From the NCBI RefSeq assembly GCF_041146395.1, contig NC_090989.1, forward strand, positions 238,070,843 to 238,134,842: a stretch of DNA of 64,000 bases. The letters are read 5' to 3'. The translations under genes and the position numbers were made by a program. How positions within the stretch are numbered: the stretch's first letter is position 1; every line of letters begins with the position of its first letter. Below are positions 47,888 through 61,554 of this stretch, piece after piece. This DNA is from Eulemur rufifrons (lineage: Eukaryota; Chordata; Mammalia; Primates; Lemuridae). The notes beneath the pieces were generated by a model. It did no database searches, was not told the DNA's origin, and saw only the letters and a list, made by a program, of their open reading frames with translations.

Positions 47888-48236
47888 CAGTGGTCCCAGC
47901 TTAGTCTCAGGGGATATGTTCCAAGACTCCCAGTGGATACCTGAAACCTCAGATAGTATCAAGTCCTATACAAACTCTCTTTTTTTCTGTTCATGTATAC
48001 CTATGGTAAAGATTAATTTATAAATTAGGTTCAACAAGAGATTAACAAAATAGCTAATAATAAAATAGAACAATTATGACAATACACTGTAATAAATGTT
48101 ATGTGAATGTGGTCTTCATCTCCTCCCTCTTTCTCAAAATATATTATTGCACTGTACTCACCTATTTTCTGACTGTGGTTGACAGTGAGTAACTGAAACC
48201 TCAGAAAGCAAAACCACAGATAAAGGGGTACTACTA
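47888..48236. mobile_element. Tigger-like (pogo/Tc1-mariner) deletion derivative inside the L1
   Basis: Starts 'cagtggtcccagcttagtct', and ends with 'aaaaccacagataaaggggt actac', typical Tigger ends, between TA dinucleotides. L1 ORF2 text reads through on both sides ('gtaagagacta' ... 'tatgatgaacaattatacac'). No transposase frame remains. Confidence 0.8.
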
Positions 48237-49095
48237 TATATGATGAACAATTATACACCAACAAATTGGATGACCTGGAAAAAGAGGATAAATTCCTAGA
48301 CACTTACAACTTACCAAGACTGAGTCATAAAGAAATAGAAAATCTAAACAGACCAATAACAAGTAAGGAGATTGAATCAATAATAAAAAGTCTCCCATCA
48401 AAGAAAACCCTAGGACCTAATGGCTTCATTGCTGAATTCTACCAAATGTTTAAAAGAGAACTAATACCAAACTTTCTCAAACTCTCCTAAAAATTGAAGA
48501 AGAAGGGCATCTCCAAACTCATTTTATGATACCAAAGCCAGACAAGGATACTAAAAGAAAAGAAAATTGTAGGCAATATCTCTGATAAACATGTGCAAAA
48601 ATCCTCAACAAAGTACTAGCAAACTAATTTTACAACACATTAAAAGGATTATTCACCATAATCAAGTAGGATTTATCCCAGGGATGCAAGGATGGTTTAA
48701 CACATGCAAATCTATAAATGTGATACACCACATTAAAGAATGAAAGACAAAAACCTTATGATCATCTCAATAAATGTAGAAAAAGAATTTGACAAAATTC
48801 AACATTCTTTCATGATAAAAACTCTCAACAAATTAGGTATAGAAGGAATGTACCTCAACACAAGAAACCTTATATATAATAAACCCACAGCTAACATCAT
48901 TCTCAATGGTGAAAAGTTGAAAGCTTTTCCTCTAAGAGCAGGAACAAGATAGGGATGCCTATTCCATTGATTCTATTCAACACAGTACTGAAAGTGATAG
49001 AGAAATTAGGCAAGTGAGAAAAATAAAAGGCATCCAAGTTGGAAAGGCAGAAATTAAATTGTCTCTGTTTGCAGATGACATGATCATATATACAT

Positions 49096-49392
49096 GATCA
49101 CCAACATTTATTGTTTGGGGACAATCATTCTTTCTATACCACATTTCTGGGCCTCAAAACTTGTATTTCTTGGCTCTAATCTTCATATTCTGCCCAGATC
49201 TTGTCAGCTCTCTCCTCCCTCTGGGGGCTGAAGCCTGCTTCTATTCTTTCAGATGCAGCTGAGGGCCCACTCTATGCAGGACCCACCACCCGGAACATGA
49301 GGCTTAACTCACTGGCTCCAATGATCACCTCTTGGGGAGGTAGTCAGTTATGTCCTGTCTACTAGACCAGAAACTGTTGGATGTTGATATAA
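49096..49392. other. Non-L1 block between two L1 pieces
   Basis: About 300 bases of moderate G+C sequence ('gatgcagctgagggcccact') that is not L1. It ends with the left target duplication of the next L1. Confidence 0.6.
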
Positions 49393-49405
49393 ATTAAGCC
49401 AAGAC

Positions 49406-50969
49406 TTTTTTGCAGAAATTGACAAGCTAATCTTAAAATTCATATGGAATTACATGAGACCCAGAGTAGCCATAACAATTTTGAAAACAAAGAATAAAGT
49501 TGGAGGGCTTATATTTCTTGATTGCAAAACTTGCTATGAAGCTACAGTAATCAAGATAGTGTGATACTGGCAGTAAGGGTAGACATAAAGATCAGTAAAA
49601 TAGAACTGAGAGACTAGAAATAAGCCCTTACATTTATAGTGACTTGATTTTTGATGAAGGTGCCAAGACAATTCAATGGGGAAAGAACAGTCTTTGCAAC
49701 AAATGGTGTAGAAGAGGTGGATATTTACATACAGAAGGATAGTTGGACCCCTACCTTACACATATACAAAAATTAGTTCAAAATAGATCAAAGACATAAA
49801 TGTAAGAGCTCAAACTATAAAACTCTTAGAAGAAAACTTATACATAAACCTTTTTAACCTAGATTTAGGCAATGGGTTCTTGTATATGATGCCAAAAGCA
49901 CAGTGACAAGTTTTTAAAAAATGGAAAAATGAACTTAATCAAAAATAAAAACGTCTCATGCTTGAAAGGACACCATCAAAAAAGTGAAAAGACAAACCAC
50001 AGAGTGGGAAAAAATATTTGTAAATCATATATCTGATAAAGGACTTGAATCCAGAATACATAAAGAACTCTTGCAACTTGACAATTAAAATGCAAACAAC
50101 CCAATTAAAAAATGAGCAAAGGATGTGGACAGACATTTCATTAAAGAAGGTATGCAAATGGCCAATAAGCACATGAAATGATATTCAACATTATCAATTG
50201 TTAGAGAAATGCAAATCAAAACACAAAGAGAGACCATTTCACACTCACTAGAATGGCTGTAATAAAAAAGACAGACAATAAAAAATGTTGGTGAAGATAT
50301 AGAGAAATTAGAACACTCATGCATTGCTAGTAGGTTTGTCAAATGGTGAATCCACTTTGGAAAACATTTTTGCTGTTCCTCAACATACTAAGCATAGATT
50401 TACCATAAGACACAGTCATTCTACTCCTAGGTATATACCCAAAAGAACTGAAACTAAGTCCATTAAAAAATTGTACATGAATGTTCATAGGAGCATTATT
50501 CACAATAGCCCCAAAATAGACACAACTCAAATGTCCATCAATTAATCAATGGATAAACAAAATGTTATAAGTCCATAAAATGGAATGGTATTCAGCAATA
50601 AAAAGGAATGAAGCACTAACACATGCTACAACATGGATGAACCTTGAGAACACTGCTAAGTGAAAGAAACCAGTTACAAAAGGCCACATATGGTATGATA
50701 CCATTTATATGAATTATCCAAATACATATAGACACAAACTAGATTACTGGTTGCCAAGGGCTGGAGGGATGGGAAAATGGGGTATGACTGCTAATGATAT
50801 AAGGGCTCTTTCTGATATGATGACTGTGTTCTGGAATTAGATATTGGTGATGTTTGCACAATTCTGTAAATATACTGAAAGCCACTGACTTGTACACTTT
50901 AAAAGGCTGAATTTTATGATATGTGAATTATATTTCAATAAAGCTGCTAGCTAATAAAAAAAAAAAAAC
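49406..50969 (+). mobile_element. Second L1 LINE, 5'-truncated, with poly(A)
   Basis: Starts in late ORF2 ('gcagaaattgacaagctaat') and continues through the ORF2 end and a 3' UTR ('gacttgtacactttaaaagg') to a poly(A) tail at about 50,957-50,968. 'attaagccaaga' occurs at 49,393-49,404 and again at 50,970-50,981, immediately after the tail, which fits a target-site duplication. ORF2 is broken by stops. Confidence 0.85.
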
Positions 50970-50999
50970 ATTAAGCCAAGATTTCCTTTCACCACTTGT

Positions 51000-51925
51000 G
51001 GCACTAGAATTTGTGCTTCCTTAGGACTAGCTCCGAAGTGGTGTTGGTACGCTAGACCTTGCCTCACTCATCCACTTACCCCTACTTCTCCCGGCTTCCT
51101 TCTGAGGTTCCTATATACTTTATTGACAAGCTTAGTCAGAATAGATGAATAAAATTTTATTTTATCAATCAGCTACAGTATTTTCAAACTCCTGAATGAA
51201 ATGCACACTATTTACCTACAGCAGTATATTTCAATCCATATCTAAGGATTTTGATATATTGATTACATTCGCAAAATTTTTTTTGAACAATCAAGGTCAC
51301 TAGATCAGATATCTGGAATAATTAAGAGATTGACATGTAATAGTGTTTGCATAAAAACTTAACCTATTTTTTAAAATTTTATTTGATCATTAAAATTCTC
51401 TGCACACTGCTACTTCACTACCATTCCCCCAAAGAAGTTTCTCTTTCAAGAAACATAGTATTAAATGGTGAAAGGAAACTTGTCCATATATGAAAGTTTT
51501 TCTTCAAGTTGATTTTAAAAATGAAATCTTAAATTTTCCCTATTTCCCCAAACAATGTACCCACCGGGAGACTTGGGGGCAAAGTATAATTATGTGGAAT
51601 TCATTCTCAACATGTTCCTGGAACCTCTATCCCACTGTTCAGCAACCTTATTGCAGCAACAGAGAATATAATCTCGCAATTTTTCTACTGAACAAATACA
51701 ATTTGAGTCTGAAATGAATGACACTGCACATCATCAGGTATATGTGAGAAGGCTGTAACCTAAACAATGAACCTGCTTATAACGTACACTAGACTCCTAA
51801 TTTCTGTTTTGGTCTTCTGAGGCCTCTTGCAAAATCCCTTTCTACATTAAAAACACTAACCACACTCTTCACTTCAGACTGCAAAACAGGGGAGAATAAA
51901 AATTCTGCTTGAATATCATGTCCTC
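51000..51925. other. Unassigned sequence
   Basis: No exon or repeat family recognised. Confidence 0.45.
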
Positions 51926-51929
51926 ACCG

Positions 51930-52140
51930 TACACATAGCAGCCACGCACAATGATGGTCAGTAATGACTGAAATATGGCACTAAATAAAATCCCCTCCAT
52001 GTGAATTGAATTAATTGATTTATTAGGTGTAAAATAGCCAGGTGGATTTAAGCTAATTAAGAATTTGATTGCTAATTGCCAACAAGGGGCAATTTAAAAG
52101 ATGAGTAAGTTAAATAAGGGATATACTTGTAGCACATACA
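51930..52140. promoter_or_regulatory. Candidate conserved enhancer (homeodomain motif cluster)
   Basis: Single-copy-looking block with closely spaced TAAT/ATTA motifs: 'gaattgaattaattgattta' (about 52,003-52,022), 'aagctaattaagaatttg' (about 52,050-52,067) and 'ttgctaattgcc' (about 52,069-52,080), plus an E-box (CAGGTG) near 52,040. Such clusters are common in developmental enhancers. Conservation is inferred from texture only. Confidence 0.35.
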
Positions 52141-52634
52141 AAGTGCAGGCTATCTCCTCCAGCAAGGAAAGGAATGGCAGGAACACAGTGGTAGTAACTA
52201 TTAAATATAGAGTTTGAGGAATAGTAAATCACCCTATTCTTTCTGGTACCCATGAATGTTTCTTATAGCGTCACCTCCTCTTGGGAGACACCCATAGAAG
52301 AATCAGGCAAGATTAAATCGATCAATCAATAAATAAAATAACATGTTAAATTAAGAAAGAGTCACAAAAAAGATAGACATGAATTGTGAAATAACAACAA
52401 ACCAGGATGACCTGCTCTTCTAAAAGAAAGATAGGGAATAATATCAGATTCCAGTATGTATTTCTACATCCATCCATTTATCCATCCTATACATTCATAC
52501 AGCCACATATCTACCTAATCATTTATTCAAAGCTTGCTAAATATTTTACGTATACTTTTATATTCTGCTTCTTTACTTGATACTCCATCTTAAGGAGGTC
52601 AACATGTTAATAAAAACACACCAAAATCATTTTT

Positions 52635-52865
52635 TTCAAATGTACATTTAGCACTGACTATGAGCTATGCAATGTGCTAAGCACTTCACATGGATAATTA
52701 CCTTTAATCTTAGCAAAAGCCTATAGATGAAGAAACTGAAGCTTAGACACGCTAAGTAATTTGTCCAGGGACGTGAACCTGGTAAGTGATAGAACTGGAA
52801 TCAAACATAAGCAGTCTGTCTCCAGTGCTCTTGGGCTTCATCATTTCCCTACACTGCCTTTCCAA
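52635..52865 (-). repeat. MIR SINE
   Basis: 'aatgtgctaagcacttcaca', 'agatgaagaaactgaagctt' and 'actgcctttcc' in reverse MIR order. Confidence 0.88.
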
Positions 52866-52869
52866 AAAT

Positions 52870-53479
52870 CTTTTTAATGGCTATGTCATATTTCAATGTT
52901 TGATGCACTATAATTTATGTAAATAAATATTCCTCTATTTTTAGACATCTGAGTTGCTTCCTTTTTTTTCCACTGTTAAGTATATATTGATGCAGTAAGC
53001 ATTAATATACATCTTTGTTTACTTCTCTGATTGTTTCTTGGCAATTTGTTTATCTCCTTTGTATAAATGTGTATTTAGAAGTTTTGCCCATTTGAAAATT
53101 GGGTTTTTGTCTTTTTAATATCAAATTGTAAAAGTTCTTTATGTATTCTAGACACAGTTCCTTATCAGATATATGTTTTGCAAATATTTTCTCCTACTCT
53201 GTGTGTTGTTTCCTCACTTTCTTGATAATGTCCTTCGAAGTACTTCCAAGATTTTTATTGTTTTGGGTCTTACTTCTAGGACTTTGATCCATTTGGGTTA
53301 ATTTTTGAGTATGTGTGAGGTTGGGGGTCCAAATTCATTTTTTCACATGTAAATATCCAATTGTCCCAGTTTCACTTATTGAAAAGACTATTCTTTCCCT
53401 ATTGAACAGTCTTGGAGCCCTTGTCTAAAATCAAGTGACCATAGATACATGGATTTATTTATGGACTCTCCATCTTTTA
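52870..53479 (-). mobile_element. L1 LINE fragment (old, 3' part)
   Basis: The plus strand shows L1 ORF2 end and 3' UTR read backwards: 'agacatctgagttgcttcct', 'tagacacagttccttatcag', 'atccaattgtcccagtttca'. Frames are destroyed. An Alu abuts the end. Confidence 0.85.
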
Positions 53480-53815
53480 ATTTTTTTTTTTTTTTTTTTT
53501 GAGGCAGAGTCCCGCTCTGTCACCCTGGCTAGAGTGCCGTGGCGTCAGCCTAGCTCACAGCAACTTCAAACTCCTGGGCTCAAGCAATCCTCCTGCCTCA
53601 GCCTCCCGAGTAGCAGGGACTACAGGCATGTGCCACCATGCCCGGCTAATTTTTTCTATATATTTTTAGTCATCCAGCTAATTTCTTTCTATTTTTTAGT
53701 AGAGATGGGGTCTTGCTCTTGCTCAGGCTGGTTTCGAACTTCTGAGCTCAAATGATCCGCCCGCCTCAGCCTCCCAGAGTGCTAGGATTACAGGCATGAG
53801 CCACCGTACCCAGCC
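53480..53815 (-). mobile_element. Alu SINE, strepsirrhine type
   Basis: T-run, 'gaggcagagtcccgctctgt', strepsirrhine middle block ('agtcatccagctaatttctt'), 'cagagtgctaggattacagg'. Confidence 0.95.
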
Positions 53816-53819
53816 TCAA

Positions 53820-54983
53820 CCACAATCTTATATTCTCTAGGTCCAGCATATTTTAGAGTTCAATAAGTAATAATGGCCTATGTCTGCCTAATATTTTTAT
53901 ACTTTAGAGAGTCTTTTCACCTATAGTAAACATTTCTTAGGGAGGAAGGACAGGAAGTTTCTATATCATATGCTAAATATGAATCTGGTTACAAGCTAGC
54001 TTAGTTTATCATGCTGTTGTCATTAACAAAAAGTGATAAAGGATTTGTAGCTTTAATCATAAATATTAATCAAAATACTCGGCAGATTCTTGTGTCATGG
54101 TTGTCATATATAAAAGATTTCATATTTTCATCCCAACCCTTCACAAGTATTCTGGATTCATTTTCCATATGGATGAATTTATGCATCTACAACTATTTAA
54201 TTTTAATCTTGATTGTAGACTAAGAATTTGCTGATGAATTGAGACTCCTGAAATCAGGAGGCCTGACTGTGGGCCTTAACTGTAGAATTTAGCAGATCTG
54301 AGCTGTGTCTTGTCTGTTAACTTGAGAGGTCATTCTCTTCTCGATGTACTCTCCTGATTGTGGGAGGCTCCCATTCTTCATGAAAAGTCCTGGAACTTGT
54401 CACCTACTGTCCACTTAAGCACAATGTCCATTTTAAATCTGCCAGATCCAGGCCAATATTGTTTCTACTCTAGTCTTAGTTTTAGTACTAGGAAAAACAA
54501 CTCATAATAACGTAAGGCATATCCCATACAGGTTGATTCCAGTGAAGGTTTAGACAACCAGCTAAATATATTCTTTAATCACTCTGGTTGCAGAAGCTTG
54601 TATTACTTAAAATGGCATACTAGGCACTAGTCATTCTAAGTCTTGCTTCATTACATTTGAGTATCTTATTTTCCTTCTCTTTTATTGCCTTTTACTTTGG
54701 TAGTTGTTTATAGCCCTGCTGGGCTCACTTGTTTCTTTATTTAAGAGTTCACTGGGTTTGTTTCTGATCTTATCTTTAGTGTCACCACCTTCCCACCTCT
54801 TGCCGGTTGATTTAATATTCACAGTGACATTATCTCCAACTCTCTTGTGAGTGAATTCACATCCGACTTAGAGCGAGACACTGCATGAATTATACACGAA
54901 ACATTGCCAGTCTAAGTGGCAGAAAAGGTTAAATTCTGGATTTATTTATTTTTCTTGTGACTAGTTTCTCACCTCTCCCATCC

Positions 54984-54984
<1 letters not shown>
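53820..54984. other. Unassigned sequence
   Basis: No exon or repeat family recognised. Confidence 0.45.

Positions 54985-54986
<2 letters not shown>

Positions 54987-55019
<33 letters not shown>
54987..55019. repeat. (TG)n microsatellite
   Basis: About 16 uninterrupted dinucleotides. Confidence 0.97.
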
Positions 55020-55021
<2 letters not shown>

Positions 55022-55299
55022 TTTAAAGTTCCCTAGGTTTTATAGGAATTTACTAAATACATACAATTTTCTTCCCTAAACTTCATTGTTCTTCAATTTT
55101 AGATACTGAAAGTAAAATGATTTCATATTTATTTTCAAGCATAACTATTTCTGAAGCCTGTGGCTTCCCTCTCACATTAACTAAAGAGTTCACTGGGGAC
55201 ACAGTCCTGAATCTTTACATCACATGAGGGTTCCAAGCACATTACAGATGTGCTTAGAGCGTGTATACTTCCCATTTCTTAGCTAAGTTGTTTTGGTTG

Positions 55300-55720
55300 G
55301 AAGAAAGAGAAGCTAACTGCTTAAGCAGTAAAGGGAATTTATTGAAAGGATGTGGGAGTATCTCAAAGAACCCAGAGACAGCTGGCCTGCCCCAGGACTG
55401 AATGCAGAACCTGGAGAGCCACCAGGCACCTCTGCAGGCATGACTGCCCTGTACTCCTTACTCTGCTTCTCTCTGCGCATCTCAGGGGCAGCTCTGTCTG
55501 ATTCTCTGGATACATGCTAGAAGAGGCTACCCCAAAGCTCCTGAATTTATTCCATCTCCTGCCAATGTCCACATTTCTGTGAAAATAATTAGACTGGCTT
55601 AGTTTGGATCAAGTGTTCATCCCTGTTCCAAAAAGTCATCTGTGACCAACAGCCCATAACTCCTAGTGGGTATGGATAGATGGGGCAATTCCCAATAATA
55701 AGGTGTCACACAAGCTGGAC
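55300..55720 (-). mobile_element. LTR-like interspersed repeat, minus
   Basis: 'agtaaagggaatttattgaa' and 'ttagtttggatcaagtgttc atccctgttcc' are in the order of a familiar LTR-like family. The same family appears in plus orientation at 60,200-60,605. Confidence 0.5.
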
Positions 55721-55724
55721 ACCC

Positions 55725-56085
55725 CCCTGTAGTTTGTTTAGTGTGTTGTTTGGGCGCTATTTCTTAAATTACAGAAAGCAACTATTTAACAGACAATGAG
55801 CTATACGGTGTCTCCTTCAGAAATACGTATAAGGTTGAGGCTTCATTAGTATGATAGTGTTTGTTCTCTCAATTACCTTTCATCTGTCATGTTCACACTT
55901 ATCCTCATGGCCTCTTGGGCTCATCCTTTTTTTCATTTATATTCCCTGTCCAGATATAAGGGAAATTGTAAATCATTTACAAAATTTTCTGATTCATTCA
56001 TTCCTGGATAGCGATAAGTAGAAGAGGTGGAACTGCCCTAGTGAGATTCAATTTCATGCTCTTCAAAGTTGATGTGGGTATTATT
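55725..56085. other. Unassigned sequence
   Basis: Nothing recognised. Confidence 0.4.
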
Positions 56086-56089
56086 TCTC

Positions 56090-56290
56090 CAATAAGAGTT
56101 CTTAACGTTCTCAATAATACCAGCTGTTGTGATTTTCTTACTGACGTGGTCTTTAGTGAATTGCACTCCCTGGCTTGTTACGGCACATCTGTGTGACAAT
56201 GGAAAATTTTCCATAAATGTGAAATTTTGAGATAATGTTTCTGAAGATGAATCTATTTAGAATCTGGTGATAGCAAGTTCTATGTCTCCA
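56090..56290. promoter_or_regulatory. Candidate regulatory block with 16-bp palindrome
   Basis: A perfect palindrome atggaaaattttccat lies at 56,199-56,214. It holds two opposed GGAAA half-sites of the kind bound by NFAT/Rel factors. Flanking sequence is non-repetitive in texture. Function is inferred only. Confidence 0.3.
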
Positions 56291-56835
56291 TGTAATATGT
56301 TGCTAGAAAAATGTTTTATATTCACTTATTGATTAACCTTTTATTCATTGAGATCTTAAAGTGAACATAACACTGTATGGTCTAAAAAGAAGTGGAAAAC
56401 TGTTCCACAAACTGTTTACAAATCAAAAAAGAGGAACTTTAAGATAAGAGTTTGAAAGATAAAGTGCGTATTAGAAACTAAATCATGGAGGTCAAGATAG
56501 GAGACCTTCAAAGAGAAGGGGTGCAATGCCATCAAGAAAAGGGTCATGGTATTTGGCAATTAAAGTGGACATATCAGAGTGGATTTAGAGGAGCTAATTT
56601 TTAATTATTTCAACAGATTTGTTTTTGCTATCTATTAGTCCTCTGTTTTGGCCATTGGTCATATTTAACACTTTTGAAACATCAATTATTTACCCCTTTC
56701 CTTAGTATGTAGATTGTATTCCTGGGAGTAGGGGAGAGAAATAGGCTCACTTCTGTTATTTGTGGGCCTGGGGCAAGAGCACAAATGGAGACCCACATAC
56801 CATATGTCTAAATACTTTATTTAAAGTTATAAATT

Positions 56836-57155
<320 letters not shown>

Positions 57156-57221
57156 TTAACATTTTTATTTACTTCAAATATATTTTACAGATAAAATTAA
57201 AATTTATTGAATCTATTTATT

Positions 57222-57512
57222 TTATTTTATTTTTTTGAGAGACAAGGTCTCACTCTTTCGCCCAGCCTGGAGTGATCGTAGCTCACTACAACTTCATACT
57301 TTTGGGCTCAAGCGATATTCCCACCTCATCCTCTCAAGTAGCTAGGACTACAGGTGTACACCACCATGTCTGGCCAATGTTTTAAATTTTTTGTCAAGAT
57401 GGGGTCTTGCTATGTTGCCCAGGCTGGTCTCAAACTCTTGGCCTCAAGTGATCCTCCTGCCTCAGCCTCTTACAGTGCTAGGATTACTGGCATGAGCCAC
57501 CACACCCAAACT
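57222..57512 (-). mobile_element. Alu SINE, older type
   Basis: 'gagagacaaggtctcactct' to 'ggattactggcatgagccac'. It is inverted relative to the Alu at 56,836-57,122. Confidence 0.92.
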
Positions 57513-57514
57513 AT

Positions 57515-58055
57515 TAAAATTTTTATTAAAATGAAACTATCTTCAATTTTAACTTTTATAGCTTTTAGTGTCCATCTAGTTGACAATGTAGTCAGTATCA
57601 CACTTGACACATATAATGTCTAGACCTATTGGTGTACAAATGTAAGAGTAATAGAAATTATTTAATTTGACAAAACTTTCTTCAACTGTCATGTGCAACT
57701 GTTATAAGTACTATGTGCTATATTGGTGGTTATCTCCAGAACTCTGTAGTACCATGAAATTTAATTCAGTGGGAAGCCAATATTTAGATGCTTGGCACTA
57801 ATGGGAAAGGATACTTCCTTGTACAACAATCTATTGAATTCATATTATCTCAGAAGTGTTTGACAATTCAGTTAATTTTCCTTTTCCTGTAAGCATTTTT
57901 ACCTCTCCAATCCTCCCCATGTTCTGAAGCAGAATCCCTTTCTGATGGCAGCAGTGGTACTACATTCAAACCTTCATGGCATTTGGACACAGTTACCTTT
58001 TGTTTCAAAGACATAAGGGAAAGAGACACGGAAAAGCATGTGTCTGAGCCTGAAT
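57515..58055. other. Unassigned sequence
   Basis: Nothing recognised. Confidence 0.4.
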
Positions 58056-58119
58056 GCTGTCAATCTTGGGGGCAGATACTTATGGTTTCAGACCAGGCAG
58101 AGTCAGTGCTACATAAGAG

Positions 58120-58215
58120 TACTAGTTTCTCCATGTTGTAGGCCCAGCTACATCCCAAGCCTAGTAGATATCCAATAAACATTTGTTGAATGGATGCATT
58201 GCTGAATGAATGACT
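58120..58215 (+). repeat. L2 LINE 3' tail
   Basis: 'gtagatatccaataaacatt tgttgaatggatg'. Confidence 0.7.
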
Positions 58216-58219
58216 AGGG

Positions 58220-59275
58220 TAGTGGTAGTGAATAATACTTTACCCTCCCCAATGCTAACTGAAAGCCCCATAGTAACCATTCAGCCAGCAATATCTTTCG
58301 AAGCCATAAGCCTTACTTCACTTTTTCAAGTAATAGCTGTTAAATGATTATACTCCTAGGAATCCTAGTGATCATATTAAGACTGCAAAAACAAATAGTA
58401 TGGGTACTTCAGTTTAACTGTTTTTTAAATGTAAAACTTTCTTGCCAGACTTACTTTTCCAGGTATCATATAATGTGGGACTCACAGTCCATGTGCTACT
58501 TTGACTCAGGCTGATACATTTAATGATGCTGGTAGCATGCTGCAGGAGCCTCAGAAGGGTTTGTCTGAAAGGTGCCACATGAGTGCACTGTGCTCTGCAT
58601 ATGGAAGTGAGGAGCTGCTCAGTTGTTTCTCTGCAGGGACAACTGTATTGTTTTTAATTGTCTATTTTAATGGGCCCGAATAAAGTACTCTTCTGTTTTA
58701 TTTGATCTTTGTCCCCTAATGGGATTTCTCCTTGCCTTCTTTTTACCACTGTGACAGGTTCCTAGTTAGACATTTAGTTCTTTTGACAGGGGCTCTTGAT
58801 TATCAATGGCAGTGACTGTTTTTCCATCTACGGATGTTCAATCCTAGTAGTCCTTGACCTATGGGATCATTTGCAAAAAAGGGTTGAGTTTTGGGAGTCT
58901 GGGATGAGTGAAAGAAATTCCATGAAATAGCAAACAACAACAACAAAATCAAGCACAGGTTTGGTTTAATTAGCTAAACAAATCTGGATTGATTTTTTTT
59001 TTTCCAACTGTTTCTACCAGTGATCATAGGCGTCCACAATTAACCCTAGTTTAACCACACCCAACCTCCACTATGTGGATGCTTCTAACAAACATAAGGC
59101 CATATTAAAATGACCTTCTGGTTGGACAATTTTCTGCTAGGAAAAGTATTTGGTTGACATAGGCTGGAATAATGAAACACAGTCAGAACTAGGAGACAGA
59201 AGATGTGCATTTTAGTACCAGCTCTACTGCTACATGACTGTGCAGACTTTGTCAAAGCACGTAGTTCTTTGTTTG
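58220..59275. other. Unassigned sequence
   Basis: About 58,490-58,690 has mixed composition and no repeat texture. No exon signal seen. Confidence 0.4.
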
Positions 59276-59291
59276 AAAACATAAGCATGTT

Positions 59292-60195
<904 letters not shown>

Positions 60196-60199
60196 GTAT

Positions 60200-60605
60200 T
60201 CAGCATTTATCCTGCCCTCTACATGGTTTTGGCAGCTCCAGACACATGACCAGGCCAAGCCAGTCAGAGCCCCCAGTCCTCCTAGACACAATGACTGGTT
60301 TAGAGATGGGCATGTACACCACGGAGGGCAAAATCAGAGTCCTACTTGGCACTTTTGCTGGAACTTTCAGGAAAAAGGCCCTCTTCTCACCGGGATACCA
60401 CCTATAAGAAAAGTAGGCCTAGAGCTGCCCATAGCCATTCTTGCTGCCAGGTGGGAAATTGGCATGAGAATGAAACCTACATGGTGGGAACATCTACCCA
60501 AGGAATAGAGAATGGTAATCAATTCCTGGTGATACTGTTTGAACCCTGGAGCAGACTCAATATCCATGGATTCCTTGACATTCCCAGTTATGTGATCCTA
60601 TAAAT
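60200..60605 (+). mobile_element. LTR-like interspersed repeat, plus
   Basis: 'ggccaagccagtcagagccc', 'acttttgctggaactttcag' and 'cattcccagttatgtgatcc tataaa' are in the usual order for this family. It is related to 55,300-55,720. Confidence 0.55.
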
Positions 60606-60649
60606 GGCTATGAAATTTAAATTTCTTTCACTTGCATAAAAACATTCTT

Positions 60650-61080
60650 AATACAATTTCTTCAATTCACTCTCGTGATTGACTCATTTTTAATTGCCAT
60701 CTTTACATCCCAGAGGAAATCCCACTGGCATTTCTCTTTCCCTCCACAGTTCTCCTCCTGCTTCTCCTCCTATTTATAGGCACCTCCATCCCTTGGTTAT
60801 CTAGGATAGTGCCTTGATCTCTCTCCTGCCCTTTCTCTCCACAGCCAATGCCATCACCTGTACCACTGAAACGTTTGACAGATGCCTCCTCTCCAAATGA
60901 TCCTTCCTCCTTCTATGCATTTTCTATACATCAGTCAGTCCTGAAGAAGAGGGAACATTTTCACATCCTCTTTCTGCTCTGCCGCAGCCCAAAGGAAGGG
61001 GATGTATCTAATCCTCTAGTACTGCTTTTCCTAGTTCTTACCCAATGGAGGCATGGCTATTCTGATGAGTCAGAGGACAC
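60650..61080 (+). repeat. Possible L2 LINE fragment
   Basis: Pyrimidine-rich 'ttgatctctctcctgccctt' text resembles the middle of L2. Weak. Confidence 0.35.
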
Positions 61081-61084
61081 GCTT

Positions 61085-61554
61085 TAAGGGCACGTTTTAC
61101 TAATAGATCAAGTGACTATGGCTAAACTCTACCCTCCCTCTTTCTTATCCTGGGCCTGTGGGCTATGGGCCGTCTTTTGGGTTCCCCATGCTCTATTTGT
61201 CAGCTCACTTGGGCAGTGTGACTGGGAGGTGACTGCTCTGGGCACACTGCCTGTTTCTGCATCTCCACCTGCATCTAAGTGGGCAAGTCAGCTGGGCCTG
61301 CTCTGCGGATGTGGCCACTCTGGAGTCAGTGAATCAGAGCTGAAGGACTTACTTAGGCTTCGAAGTTTAAAAATGGGGTTTCTACCAAATGGACTGGCAG
61401 AAAATCCCAACATTGGGGGGGGGGAGATGTTGAGTATTTTTTAGCAGCTATTAAAAATCATTATTTGTTTCTTTGGTAAGAATCTTCTTTAGTTAGAATC
61501 CCAAAAGAAAGAAGAGTAGGTTGTAGGATTCAGGCACACAATTCGATAACAACG
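61085..61554. other. Unassigned sequence
   Basis: Moderate G+C. The plus frame at 61,112-61,444 has no recognised domain. A G-run (nine G) lies at about 61,414-61,423. Confidence 0.4.

Larger units (their letters stand above)
46826..49095 (+). mobile_element. L1 LINE, internal ORF2 part, with nested Alu and Tigger-like insertions
   Basis: Begins in ORF2 ('agacagaaaaacaataagga') and runs to the reverse-transcriptase active-site region ('ttgcagatgacatgatcata', encoding FADDMI) where it stops at about 49,095. Surviving ORF2 frames lie at 48,266-48,490 and 48,740-48,952; stop codons and shifts break the rest. It lacks both the 5' half and the 3' end. An Alu (47,005-47,302) and a DNA transposon (47,888-48,236) have inserted since. 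Confidence 0.88.
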
